This document shows positions 34,814 to 45,471 of a DNA stretch of 64,000 bases, piece by piece. The position numbers and the translations under genes were made by a program. The notes below the pieces were generated by a model. That model was given only the letters and a program-made list of their open reading frames with translations, was not told the DNA's origin and ran no database searches. Positions within the stretch are counted from its first letter, which is position 1. Every line of letters begins with the position of its first letter. This DNA is from Cryptomeria japonica (lineage: Eukaryota; Streptophyta; Pinopsida; Cupressales; Cupressaceae): assembly GCF_030272615.1 (NCBI RefSeq), contig NC_081413.1:102882239-102946238 (forward strand), in the 5' to 3' direction.

Positions 34814-35693
34814 TGTTGGGATCCAAGAACACTAAGAGGGAGGGGTGAATCAGTGTTCTACCAGTAAGATAAAATTTTATCCTTTTATACCACACATATA
34901 AACTGATATACAAATAAACATATAACTTGAAGCAAATAAACCATCCACATGAATGAACACCATAACACATAGAATTTATATGTGGAAAACCTCAAAGAGG
35001 AAAAGCCACGGTGGGATTTGTGACCCACAATATCAGTTCACTAGCCATATGAAAGGATATTACATAAAATGGGGATCTACACATGTAGGAAGGCACACTA
35101 CTCATCACTAAAGAGTCTCCCTGACTACAATCTTCTGCTGAAGTAAAACAATGAAAATGAACTCACAAAATTCATCTACTATGCCAAATAGAGTTTCAGT
35201 TCTAGCTCTTCTCTGTACTGGTTCATAAACCCTACCGGTATCACTTCTCCTCCAAGAATTATTTCCAAACTATCTACAAATCATTTTATAATATAACATT
35301 CACATACAAATGATCTACATACATATACTTCACATTATACAGTTCTGTTATATTCTCCTATGTCACACTTTCTCAAAATGACCTAGCAGACTAACCTATA
35401 TACCCATTACAAACAATGTGCCTTATGTCAGCTTACAATGCATTAAAAAGGATATTCAATGTTGGCCTTGACAATAATTACAAAATGATTTTCTAAATAA
35501 ATCTTCCTTGATGTCGGCTTCCTTGAAGTACTTGATGTTGGTGCCGATGTCGGTGTTGGTGCCGATGTAATCCTAGATACTCTAATGTTGATGTCTATCG
35601 GTAAATGCCTCCTAATATTGGTATATGACTTTCATCTAATCTTGTTGCCATCAATGACAATAAAATGAATCCGATGAGTGTCAATTGCCAACA
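34814..35693 (-). repeat. Copia 3' LTR of mosaic element E
   Basis: TGTTGGGATCCAAG to AATTGCCAACA, close relative of the solo LTR at 9880. A minus-strand polypurine tract (AAAGGGGGAGAT) directly follows on the right, so it is the 3' LTR of a minus-strand element. Terminal hairpin arms GAACACTAA (34827-34835) and TCAGTGTTC (34850-34858). The left-flank 5-mer is tgtag. Its 5' LTR partner is not in the window. Confidence 0.88.
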
Positions 35694-35938
35694 ATCTCCC
35701 CCTTTGGCATTGATGGCAACACTCATGTGAAAAATGGATTCCTTGACGGTTCAAATTGAAGTATGATCCCCCTGAGCAATACACTCCTTCTGATATTTTG
35801 ATGTCCTTCCCATATGTTCCTGTTTGATATTTTTTTGATATTTTTCACATATATATACTCCCCCTTTGGCATCAATGACAAAGACTGGTGAAAGAATTGA
35901 AATAATTCAAAACAAAATAATAAATAAAAACTGTTCTT
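35694..35938 (-). other. Element E 3' non-coding region and polypurine tracts
   Basis: Purine tracts (minus strand) at about 35694-35706, 35765-35774 and 35856-35868. GTTGCCATCAATGACAA in the LTR (35644-35660) pairs with TTGGCATTGATGGCAAC (35704-35720) outside it, 16 of 17 positions. Confidence 0.8.
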
Positions 35939-37842
35939 TTACCGGAGCTTGACTAACCTCAAAATTTCCAGGTAAGCCTTATCCAACAACTGTAGGTATG
36001 TATCCCAGATGGTTTTGAAAGTTTCAGATATGGATGCTAGTCCACTTAGTAAGTGTGCCAATGTTTCCTTCTCTTTGACTTTTGCCGGTGTGGGTTTATC
36101 AATCATGTCCACACACTCTCTCTTATGTACACCCAGTGAATCCAATCTGGGACTCACCAATCCTCTAAGACTCCTTTCTCTCCGAATGATTTTATCTCTC
36201 TCCTTCACCAAAGAAAAAAATTGATTCTCTAAGAACAAAATTTGTCCATCAATAGATGTTGTTAGTGAGGTTAATCCATCAAAGTAATTAGCAATGTTAG
36301 CTATCTTATTATACAATTCCTTCAATTTTCTATCTATATTTGTTGTAATAATTTCTATGTTACAACAAACCTTGTAGATATTTGTACATTGCTTCAAACA
36401 ATTCTCAATAAGAATGAGTTTAGATTCAATTTTCTTTTTCTCTGACTCAATGATTTGGTCAAAGGTGGCTTTCTTAGCCACAATAAATATTTCTAATGCT
36501 TGTTAGTCTAATATCTACTGTAGTGGTTGAAAATTGTTAGATATGTGTTTTGTTAGTGTTTTAAGCTTGCCAGAAGAGTTTGCTTCATTCTCAATCTGAC
36601 AACCAGGGATTAATTTATGCAACATTATAAGTGATTGATCTATTATTCCCTTATCTGCAGATCCCTCCTTTAATAGTTTTTGAGTAGCCATTATCATTAA
36701 CTTAGTTGGACTCATCTCAGGGACTGATTTTTTCTCAACTTGAGAAGTGTCAATTTCCAAAACCTTTGTCGAGGAATCAATATGAATTGTCAATGTAGAC
36801 TCAATTCCCTTTACCTTATCTTCTTTACCACCGGTGGCTTTGCCACTTGGTGCAGTGTCAATTACTACCGGTGGAGTATTATCCATAGTATTCACAGTAT
36901 CCTGTACATTGCCTTGCTCAAAAATAGTTTGTTTCGGTATAGACTGTACACTTTTCTTTACTGCCAGTTGTGTCTGTATATCTATAGTTACTGCCGGTTT
37001 AGTCAAAATTGGAGTTGAAGTTCCCAAAATACCTTTCCCTTTTGATTTATCTGGAATGGTGGAAGTTGTTGCCTTAAAAAATTCTTCATGAGATGTAAGA
37101 AAGTCTGGATTCTTCTGGAAGAATTTTGCCCAACCCTCACTGGTCTCATTTACCACTTCATTAACTCTACCCATCATTAGGCTTATTTGTCAGGGTTTAC
37201 TACTGAAAACTGTCCTATGAGAAACATCAATACATATCTTCATTTCATCATTACTAATAGCACCACATAAAGTCAAAAGTTCTACCTCTTTGATCTCCCT
37301 ATCTCTCTTGACTGCGTCAAGTCTTCTAGCATCTAGTTTATTGTATAATGACAGAGGTATTTCCTTCAAAATTTCTACTAAGGCTTTCTTATAGATATAT
37401 ATATATATATGCAACAAAATTGCCTATTCTATCTCATTCTGCTCACTTTCTTCTAAATCTTCATAATACATAGATACATTTTTCAAAATTCCATCCTTAG
37501 CAATTTCATCAATTAATTTGGCACAGGTCATCTTGGTCTTACCGGACTTAGTATCATCACTCTTCTTCTTTTTCTTGGGGTTGCCAGAGTAGATGTAACT
37601 AGTTTTCTCTTTTGTATAGGCTTCCTTACCAGAGGTGGTAGTGTAGTAGGTTTAGTTTCCTTTCTAACAAGTCTCCTCCTAGGCTCCACCTTCTTCTGCT
37701 CTACCAGTGGCTGATCTACTTTCTTCCTTTGTACCCTTCTGAAAGCTAGAGGTTCATTGTCCTTAGGGTCAGAATCAGAAGTGATGGTCGAAATGTAAGC
37801 TTTAGGCTTCTTTACTTCTGCAGTACTAGCCACTGCCAGTTC
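35939..37842 (-). pseudogene. 3' part of a non-retroviral gene inside mosaic element E
   Basis: Minus-strand reading in near-contiguous pieces. 37842-37528 is Lys/Arg-rich (KPIQKRKLVTS, PRKRRRV, probable nuclear localisation). About 37530-37190 reads MTCAKLIDEIAKDGIL and VEILKEIPLSLYNKLDARRL. 37177-36515 reads VNEVVNETSEGWAKFFQKNP and a Ser/Thr/Lys linker. 36481-35939 starts MAKKATFDQIIESEKKKIES, a helical coiled-coil end. Only a few frame breaks separate the parts. No Gag or Pol motif. The 5' part lies at 43090-44308 beyond element F. The order (globular N part, basic linker, coiled coil) is like 57353-60979. Function unknown. Confidence 0.6.
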
Positions 37843-39405
37843 TATTGGAAATATGCCTCTAATTCTCCTGACCAGTGTTTGGGTTGATCGGTGTAACTTA
37901 CCATGGTGGAATAGCTTGTGGGAAGGTATCGAGTTGTGGACTTTTCCTATTGGTGTAACTCTACCCGATGACTCGATGAAGTCACCTTCGATGATCGAGT
38001 TGTCATCGGCTATCAGTGGAACAAGCTGGAAGCTATGCCAATGTCCGATGAGTTTGAATTCTTCTGACTTGGAGTGCATCACTCATTCGGGAAACAGTTC
38101 AGGGTATGTGTCGATGACCAAATGAAGCTGCTTTAGGTGATCGAGGTAACTTTGCAGTACTGTTGCCGATGGTCGATCTATTTGGAACCTTCTTCTTGTA
38201 ATTGGTTAATAGGTGAGCAAGTCTGAGATGATTGGACGATTGTTGCTATACTACTATGGCGAGATGCACAAATTTTAGCCATCATGGCTTGGTGACCAAA
38301 TGGTGGGACCCAACAAGAGAGAAGCTTAGGCAAGTTAATGAGTGAGCAAGTCCGAGATGATTGGACGATTGTCGCTATACCACTATGGTGAGATGCATGA
38401 AGTTTATTCCCTGTGACTTGGTGACCATGGTGGGACCCATCAACAAAGAAGAGCTTCATTCCAGGTGATTAGTGAGGCTGTCCTAAGGTGGCAAGGTAGG
38501 GACCCCAGAGCCAATTAGGGGGTGCCATGTGGCAGAGCACAGAAAGAGATCAAGAAAGATCGGACGATCGGGGTAACTATTTGTTATCTTGCCGATGACC
38601 TGATGGAATTGCCTTCGGTGATCGGGGTATCATCAAAGATCGAGAGAAATGTTTGTTTGCTACACTGATAACTGATGAGGTTGCCTTCGGTGATTGAGTT
38701 GACTAGTTGAAAGTTATGCCCAAGTCCAATGAAGTTGTCTACTGCTGATCAGATATCAGGGTAACTTTTCAGTGTTGGTTCTGATGGCCGATGGGGAAGT
38801 ATCCAACTGTGGATGGTCGCTTGGACCAAAGTCCAAAAGACTAGTAGGTAGACACTTAGAATGTTTCTATCAGTGTATTTGAATACAAACTGAGCCGACT
38901 TCCAGATGAATGTGGGATAATATGTTTTAAACGAGTTCATGAATGGACAGGCTGTTACTCGATGGTTATGTTCCAAGGCCATTATACAAATTGATAGAGG
39001 AATGTTTGGTTTGATAGATGGTGTTTGCCAGAGATGTAACCGATGATCAGAGCAAAGAAGGGTGTGCATGAAGGCTGTGTTGAGATGATGGTTTTATAAG
39101 TAGCCAAGTCGATGTGTTTGCATGTGGTGAGAACAGAGTCCAAAAAAGAGGATTTGATAACTTTATTGTAATCGTGTTGTTTACTGAATAAAGTGGTCTC
39201 TCTTTGGTGGTGGGTTTTTTTCCCGTAAGGGTTTTCCCACGTATATCTGGTGTCTTTCTCTGGTGTTGTTCTATCTGGTTCATCTTAATCTTCTGTCTAT
39301 GTTTATTTTAATGTATTGAAAAATGAAATTCAAATACTTCCTTGCTTGCCAATCCCCTTAGAATTGACAAGAGGAGAGCGTTTTCTGCGCATGGCTTTCC
39401 TTACA
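37843..39405 (+). repeat. Element F 5' LTR
   Basis: Starts TATTGGAAATATGCC (TG decayed to TA) and ends TTTCCTTACA. Contains a 129-bp-period internal duplication (GTGAGCAAGTC at 38213 and 38342) and four to five degenerate copies of a ~40-bp GATGA...GGTGATCG motif. Open frames inside it are not genes. Confidence 0.9.
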
Positions 39406-39407
39406 AG

Positions 39408-39420
39408 TGGTATCAGAGCC
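39408..39420 (+). other. Element F primer binding site
   Basis: TGGTATCAGAGCC, a full initiator-Met tRNA type site, two bases after the LTR. Confidence 0.92.
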
Positions 39421-39515
39421 ATTTAGTTGTGTTATCCTTATTGGGTAGGGTTGGTTCTTTGTGTCAATTCTATTTTTAGTGGGAGGCTGGCAGAGTATCT
39501 TGTTTGCAGATTGAG

Positions 39516-40271
39516 ATGACACACACTTCTAGACGAGTGGAGATTGAGAAGTTCAATGGTTCAAACTTTGAGTTGTGGAAACTCAAGATGGAAGATTTCC
39601 TAGTTGATCGAGATCTGTGGGTCGCTATATTTAGACAAAAACCTTTAGGCATGAAGCAAGAAGACTGGGATCTTGCAGATAGAAAATCCAGAGGATTGAT
39701 CAGACTCTGTTTGGCAGACTTTGTTCTGTTAAACGTTCATGAGGCAAAGACTACACATTTTTTGTGGAAGAAACTTGGAGATATTTATCAGGGGAAATCT
39801 CTGGTAAACAAGTTGTTCCTGAGGAGGAAGTTGTATTCCTTGAAGTTGGATGAGGGTACATTTGTTACAGATCATCTAATTTTTTTCAAGATGATGGTTG
39901 CTCAGGTAACCTCCGTGGGAGTCAAGATTGTTGACGAGGATCGATGTATGCTTATGTTATGTTCTCTACCTAACACATGAGATCATCTGGTAATGGCCAT
40001 TGGGAGTACAACAACCACTTTCAATATGGAAGAAGTGGTTGCTTCATTGCTATCAGAAGAAACACGAACGCAATTTTTTGAGATGGTCAAGGAAGCCCTT
40101 GCTGTTCGTGGCAAGACAAAGGACAAGAAGTATAAATCCAAGTCAGAGGAAAGTTATGCCTCTTGGAAAGAAGTCCAAAGCGAAGTGCTAGAACTGTGGG
40201 CAGGTTGGTCATATTCAGAAGGATTGCAAAGTGAAGAAGAAGAAATAAAACAAGAGTTCTTTAGATTCTAG
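39516..40271 (+). pseudogene. gag: Element F gag
   Basis: ATG at 39516 gives MTHTSRRVEIEKFNGSNFEL then WKLKMEDFLVDRDLW, the copia gag N-terminal domain. VNKLFLRRKLYSLKLDEG and DRCMLMLCSLP follow. A TGA at 39978 (TGG of W expected) breaks it. The same frame runs on as GSTTTTFNMEEVVASLLSEE to a charged end at 40271. The expected zinc knuckle is lost by frameshift: RAGHIQKDCK-like coding is still readable around 40200-40235 in another frame. Confidence 0.85.
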
Positions 40272-41526
40272 GTCCTCACAGAATGAGGATGGAGATGCCT
40301 TCTAAGTTGCTTTGGCAAGTCAGACATCTGGTGGTGTCTGGATCAATCACGATGACATGTGAGAGTAGGTACCATGGGTATTTGGAAGTGATGTAGATTC
40401 ATCATTTGATGGTGAATGTTCTTCATGTGATTGAAGATGCTGACATCTTGAGGATCCATAAAGGAGTCCTTGGTAGAGATGTTGTTTATGTCATATTTTG
40501 ACATGTTTTCCTTAGTTAGGATGTGTTATATTATGTCTGGGTACACTCTTGAGATGCATTTAGAGTTTTGACATAATATGGTTATGTTCATATAGAGCAT
40601 GTAATCTCTTTGGAAGAGATGTTTTAGATCCTATTTGTCATGTTTATATTCCCGACTCTGCAGTTGGAAGTTTGAAAATAATCTAGTTTTTTTTTTTTTT
40701 TGTATTTTGAGTACATTGATCATATTGTCTGATACTTCATGATAATGTGGTTATGCATTTGGAGGTTGGCATGTTTTGATTAGTTATAGGTGCTCATGGA
40801 TACATGGAAACATAGATGGTGCTATCTTTCTCTTATGGCTAGAGATGTATGTGTTGGAATGATTAATAGGTCCAACTGAGATGCATTCATCTATTATAAC
40901 ATAGTTGACATTTAAGAGGTGGGTGTAGAAGGGCATGATATAGGGTGCTGTGAAGACTTGCTTGCAGGTTCTATGTTTCTAGTCAATATTGGGAAAGCTC
41001 TTGGTACAAAGATTTATTCACTTCTATGTGATGTTGTTTTCAACTTTGATATTACCTATGTAGTGGAAGCTCCTTGGTGTGTATTGCATGTGAAGCTTGA
41101 GACCATGAGTAATAGGTTGTACATGTTAATGTTCTAAAATTAATTTTGGTATATCTTAAGGGTATGTGTAGTTGGATGTGCTAGCACTTGTTGTGGGTGC
41201 TATTCTAGCTATGTCTGTAACAAATGTTTGTACATTCGGTTAGTATTTGGATCATGAATTTTGTGTGCTTGGTAGATAGAGTTGTAGTTTTCTCAGTGGA
41301 TAGCTTCTATGTATATCCAGTGGCAATGCAATGGTAGAAGGTAGAAGTGTTCATGAATGAGATGAGACTGCTCTGCATAGGTGCACATGTTAATTTCTTT
41401 TTCTGATGGTCTCTGATCGAGTGGTATATTAGCATTGATGGGCTTTAGAGTCCATGGTTCTCAATGAAATTTGTAAGTGTTCAGCATGGTAGATAGGTCC
41501 AATAAATTCCTGGGCAAGTGGGAGAT
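40272..41526 (+). other. Element F internal non-coding remainder
   Basis: Shows pieces such as HEKFHVIEDADILRIH-like reading but no sustained frame; integrase and RT are absent. It ends in GGGCAAGTGGGAGATTG, the polypurine tract before the 3' LTR. Confidence 0.55.
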
Positions 41527-43089
41527 TGTTGGAAATATGCCTCGAATTATCCTGACCACTGTTGAGGTTGATCGGTGTAACTTACCCCGATGGAACAACT
41601 TGTGGGAAGGTATCAGGTTGTGGAATTTTCCTATCGGTGTAACTCTAGCCGATGACCCGATGAAGTCACCTTTGGCGATCAGTTTGTCATCGGCTATCGA
41701 TGGAACAAGTTGGAAGCTACATCGATGTCTGATGAGTTTGACTTCTTCTGACTTGGACTGCATCGCTCATCAGGGAAATAGTTCAGGGTATGTGCCGATG
41801 ACTCAATGAAGTTGCTTTAGGTGATCGGGGTAACTTTGCAGTACTATTGCCGATGTCTGATCTATTTGGAAACTTCTTCTTGTGATTGGTTAAAAGGTGA
41901 GAAAGTTTGGGATGATCGAATTATTGTTGCTATACCGCTATGGTGAGATGCACGATGGTTATCCATCGCGGCTTGGTGACCAAATGGTGGGACCCAACAA
42001 TAGAGAAGCTCAGGCAAGTTAACGAGTGAGCAAGTCTGGGATGATTGGACGATTGTCGCTATAACACTATGGTGAGATGTACGAAGTTTATTCCTACAAC
42101 TTGGTGACCATGTTGAGACCTAGGGACAAAGAAGAGCTTCATTCCGGGCGATTAGTGAGGTCGTGCTTAGGTGGAAAGGTAGGGACCTTGGAGCTAATCA
42201 GGGGGTACCATGTGGCGGAGTGCAAAAAGATTTCAAGGATGATTAGATGATTGGGATAGCTATTTGGTTATCTTGTCGATGACTTGATGGAATTGCCTTC
42301 GATGATTGGGGTATCATCAAAGATCGGGAGAACTGGTTGTTTGCTACATTGATACCCGATGAGGTTGCCTTCGGTGATTGGGTTGACTAGATGAAAGTTA
42401 CACCGAAGTCCGATGAAGTCATCTACCGCTGATCGAATATCAGGGTAACTTTTCAGTGCTGGTTCTGATGGCCGATGGGGAAGTATCCGATTGCGGATGG
42501 TTGCCCGGACTGAAGTCCAAAAGACTAGTAGGCAGACACTTGGAATGTTTCTATCAGTGTATTTGAATATGAACCAACTTGACTTCCAGATGAATGTGGG
42601 ATAATATGTTTTCCACGAGTTCATGAATGGACAAGTTGTTACTCGACAGTTATTATCCAAGGCTATTATACAAACTGACAAAGAAATGTTTGGTTTGACA
42701 GATGGCGGTTGCCAGAGATGTAACTGATGAGCAGAGCGAAGAAGGGTGTGCATGAAGGCTATGTGGAGATGATGGTTTTATAAGTATCCAAGTTGATGTG
42801 TCTGCATGTGGTGAGAAAAGAGTCTGGAAAAGAGGATCTGATAACTTTATTGTAATCGTGTTGTTTACTGAATAAAGTGATCTCTCTTTGGTGGTGGGTT
42901 TTTTACCCGTAAGGGTTTTCCCACGTATATCTGGTGTCTTTCTTTGGTGCTATACTATCTGGTTCATCTTAATCTTGTATCTATGTTTATTTTAATGTAC
43001 TAGAAACTGAAATTGAAATACTTGCTTGCTTGCTAATCCCCTTAGAATTGACAATAGGAGAGCATTTTCTACACATGGATTTCCTTATA
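41527..43089 (+). repeat. Element F 3' LTR
   Basis: Starts TGTTGGAAATATGCC after the purine tract and ends TTTCCTTATA (CA decayed to TA). Co-linear with the 5' LTR, with scattered differences, including both internal repeat types. Confidence 0.9.
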
Positions 43090-44308
43090 GAGTCTGCTGT
43101 TAGTTTGGATTTAGAACCCCTTTTAGTATCTATTATGTGAATGACATTTTGCACAAATGTAGACATCTTTTCTATTTTCTTCTCCCTTCTCTTCCTATTG
43201 AAGCCATTTTTGACTTCAAAGGCCTTCTCTTCTGCCATGCCAAAATGCTCTATTTTGTTATCCAATGGGGCATCTAGCAGCATTTTTGCATAGAGGTCTA
43301 GAATGTTATCATCTACCGTATATCCATGTTCTATAACCCATATGGTCCTTGGTTCAACTACTTCCATGATGGTTTCATCGGTCTTCACCATGAAATAGAT
43401 ATCAGTGGAATACTTCTCCACAATATTCTTTGATAAACTCTCCCTCTACCTCATGTTTTCCTGGAATGTTTTGAAATAACCCCAAAGTTTCTCATCTCTG
43501 TCGGTACCAAGACTGGTGATTGCTTCCTTGATCTGCATACCTACCAGTATGTCATGAGCCCATTGCTTCTTCCCTAGACAAGGTAGATCATTGAGGAAGT
43601 AAAGCACTAAACAAATAATTCACTCCTTAACCATTCATGGAAATCATATTTTGTATTATTCCTCAGCATCTGATATGCAACATGAATGCAAGAACTAGAA
43701 ATAGAATTCAATTGGCTAGATTGAGTAACCTTATAACCGATTATCATACTTGCAAATTTCACATCAGTATTAGTGATTATGTTGATCCTCATTGATCTGT
43801 GATCATGAGTTGCACCAGTGAGCTTCTCAACCTCAGTTTTGGAAATTTTCTTGTCAGGTTCTTGTCTAACTTTGGATAAGCCGGTGACTACTTGAATAGC
43901 CTCCTTGGTGATCATGTAAAGTTGATCCAGCCAAATGAACTCATTGTGAACCCTGCTCAGAACGTATCTGATCATCTCATCTTTGAATTTTGGTATGTAT
44001 AGAATACCAGTTAACCCTAAATCCTCAATTGCTTTGTATTCTGGCTTGATAGTTTTGAAGTTTCCCAGTATCACAGATTGATACATGCCTTTCATTTCCT
44101 CTGTGCCTAGTTCCTCCAGGGTGCAGTGAATGTATTCCCTCACATATTCAACATACATCATGTCATCAAGAACTCTAGAAAATGCTCCCGCAAAGTCTTC
44201 TTTCTTAGCAATCAAGGGAACCTCCTTGAATATAGGCCTTAGCCTATCCTTAACTTCTATAATGGTTTGATTTGCAATAAAAGTAGGAGTTGAAGATCCA
44301 GATACCAT
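43090..44308 (-). pseudogene. 5' part of the non-retroviral gene in mosaic element E
   Basis: ATG at 44308, MVSGSSTPTFIANQTIIEVK. 233 codons stay open to 43607, including YIPKFKDEMIRYVLSRVHNE, ITKEAIQVVTGLSKV and VKFASMIIGYKVTQSSQLNS. After a shift, LGKKQWAHDILVG-like coding near 43570 and RESLSKNIVEKYSTDIYFMV near 43430 follow. It then runs to 43090, where element F sits. The overall pattern (an N-terminal globular domain with a '...xITKEAIxxVTGL...' helix) recalls the plant-mobile-domain/putative plant transposon protein class, but that is a guess. No Gag or Pol motif. Confidence 0.6.
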
Positions 44309-44674
44309 TTTAGAAGAATACCTGAAAGTGAATGCTAGTGGAAGATTGAGTGCTTCTCAAATAACTACTCAAAATCCTTTTAGAATGCCTTTGCTTGCTC
44401 TTAATTCGCCTGAAATTTGCCTTTACTTTTCTCTGAATGCTTGAATGCAAGGTGAGTGAAAATGAATCCACTTTCTCTTTTCATCAGCGAATAAAAACCT
44501 TATTTTTCTGTGTCATAAATGCTTTGTGATCTACCCTACCGGATGTCGGTTTCACAGTCTTATGTCATGTGAACCTTCAACCAAGATGAAATCAATTCTC
44601 TAGATCTCTTCCAATCTCCTCTAGGGAAATAAGAAAGGTTTGCAATGAATTTTCCAACCCTTAAGGCCTATGCC
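44309..44674 (-). promoter_or_regulatory. Upstream region of the captured gene
   Basis: No open frame. A minus-strand TATA-like ATAAGGTTTTTATTCG lies near 44490-44505, about 190 bases before the ATG at 44308. It could be a gene promoter or leader carried into the element. Inference only. Confidence 0.3.
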
Positions 44675-45406
44675 TCAGTTACCGATGGAATTTCTTGTCA
44701 ATGCAGGAATGCTCTGTTCTACCGATGGAGTTACCAGTGTTGTTGCATTTCCACTTGGTTCTTCAAATTTTCTAACCCATCTCTTGGTGTGATCTTTTTG
44801 TATTTCATCTACCTTCTTCTTTCCTTTCTTAATATCTTTATCATTACTAATCGGTCGAGTCTTGCTTCTGTAGTACTTAGCAATATGACCAATTTTGTTG
44901 CATGCATAACATGTAACATTGTTTTTTTGAATTTCTTTGACATATCCAATGTCATTCCATGACCTACAATGATTAGAAAAATTTTCAAACATTCCACATG
45001 CATGACATTTAACATTCATTCTGCAATCTTCTGATCTATGACCATATTTATTGTAATTTGTGCATTGACCAAGAACATAATTATAGTTTTGATTTGCTTT
45101 ATTTCTACATTGTTTAGCCATATGCCCAAATTTATTGCAAACAAAACATCTACCATTGAATTTATAAGCATTAGATTGCCTTACTAGTTTACTCTATTCT
45201 AATGAGTTTTGCATACCAGTTGTTTGATCTTCATTTGTAGTACCAAAGCTTTCACCTTGTACAAATCCAAGTCCTCTAGAATCATCACTATGGCTTTGTC
45301 TTTTCAATAAGTCATCCAACTGTGTAGCACTGATCCTAAACTTTTCTTTGTACTCACTTGTAGCAGTCAGATCATCTCTTAGAGTAGGACCCTCCTTACG
45401 CATCAT
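44675..45406 (-). pseudogene. Zinc-knuckle gag remnant downstream of LTR D
   Basis: ATG 45406, MMRKEGPTLRDDLTATSEYK, with QLDDLLKRQSHSDDSRGLGF. Cys/His knuckles then come in series: CFVCNKFGHMAKQC (about 45150-45110), CTNYNKYGHRSEDC, CHACGMFENFSNHC and CYACNKIGHIAKYY. Four knuckle-like units in tandem is more than the single knuckle of elements A-D. A TAG near 45194 (CAG likely) separates the first unit. Ends at TRNSIGN. It sits right after the primer site and has no copia gag N-terminal domain, so it is a truncated or derived gag in a non-autonomous element. Confidence 0.65.
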
Positions 45407-45459
45407 CTTGAATCTTTCTTAAGCTGATTAAGATTCTTTTGATTCTAAGGACTTGATGC

Positions 45460-45471
45460 TCTGATACCAAT
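45460..45471 (-). other. Primer binding site left of LTR D
   Basis: The complement reads TTGGTATCAGAG directly beside the LTR edge. It makes the LTR at 45472 the 5' LTR of the leftward region. Confidence 0.88.

Larger units (their letters stand above)
37843..43089 (+). mobile_element. Copia element F, internally deleted, two long LTRs
   Basis: LTRs 37843-39405 and 41527-43089 are both 1,563 bp. A primer site follows the left LTR and a plus-strand gag remnant follows that. The internal region is only 2,121 bp and lacks protease, integrase, RT and RNase H, so the element was non-autonomous or deleted. It splits the minus-strand gene of element E. Flanking 5-mers (agttc and gagtc) do not form a clean target duplication. 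Confidence 0.88.

Noticed and set aside
37528-38082. Open frame crossing the element F boundary
   Set aside because: Its first half is LTR sequence; only the part left of 37843 belongs to the older gene.
38749-39283. Minus-strand frames with HRPSEPTLKSYPD-like sequence
   Set aside because: Present at the same place in both LTRs of F (also 42268-42753) but antisense in the LTR and broken; shadow frames.
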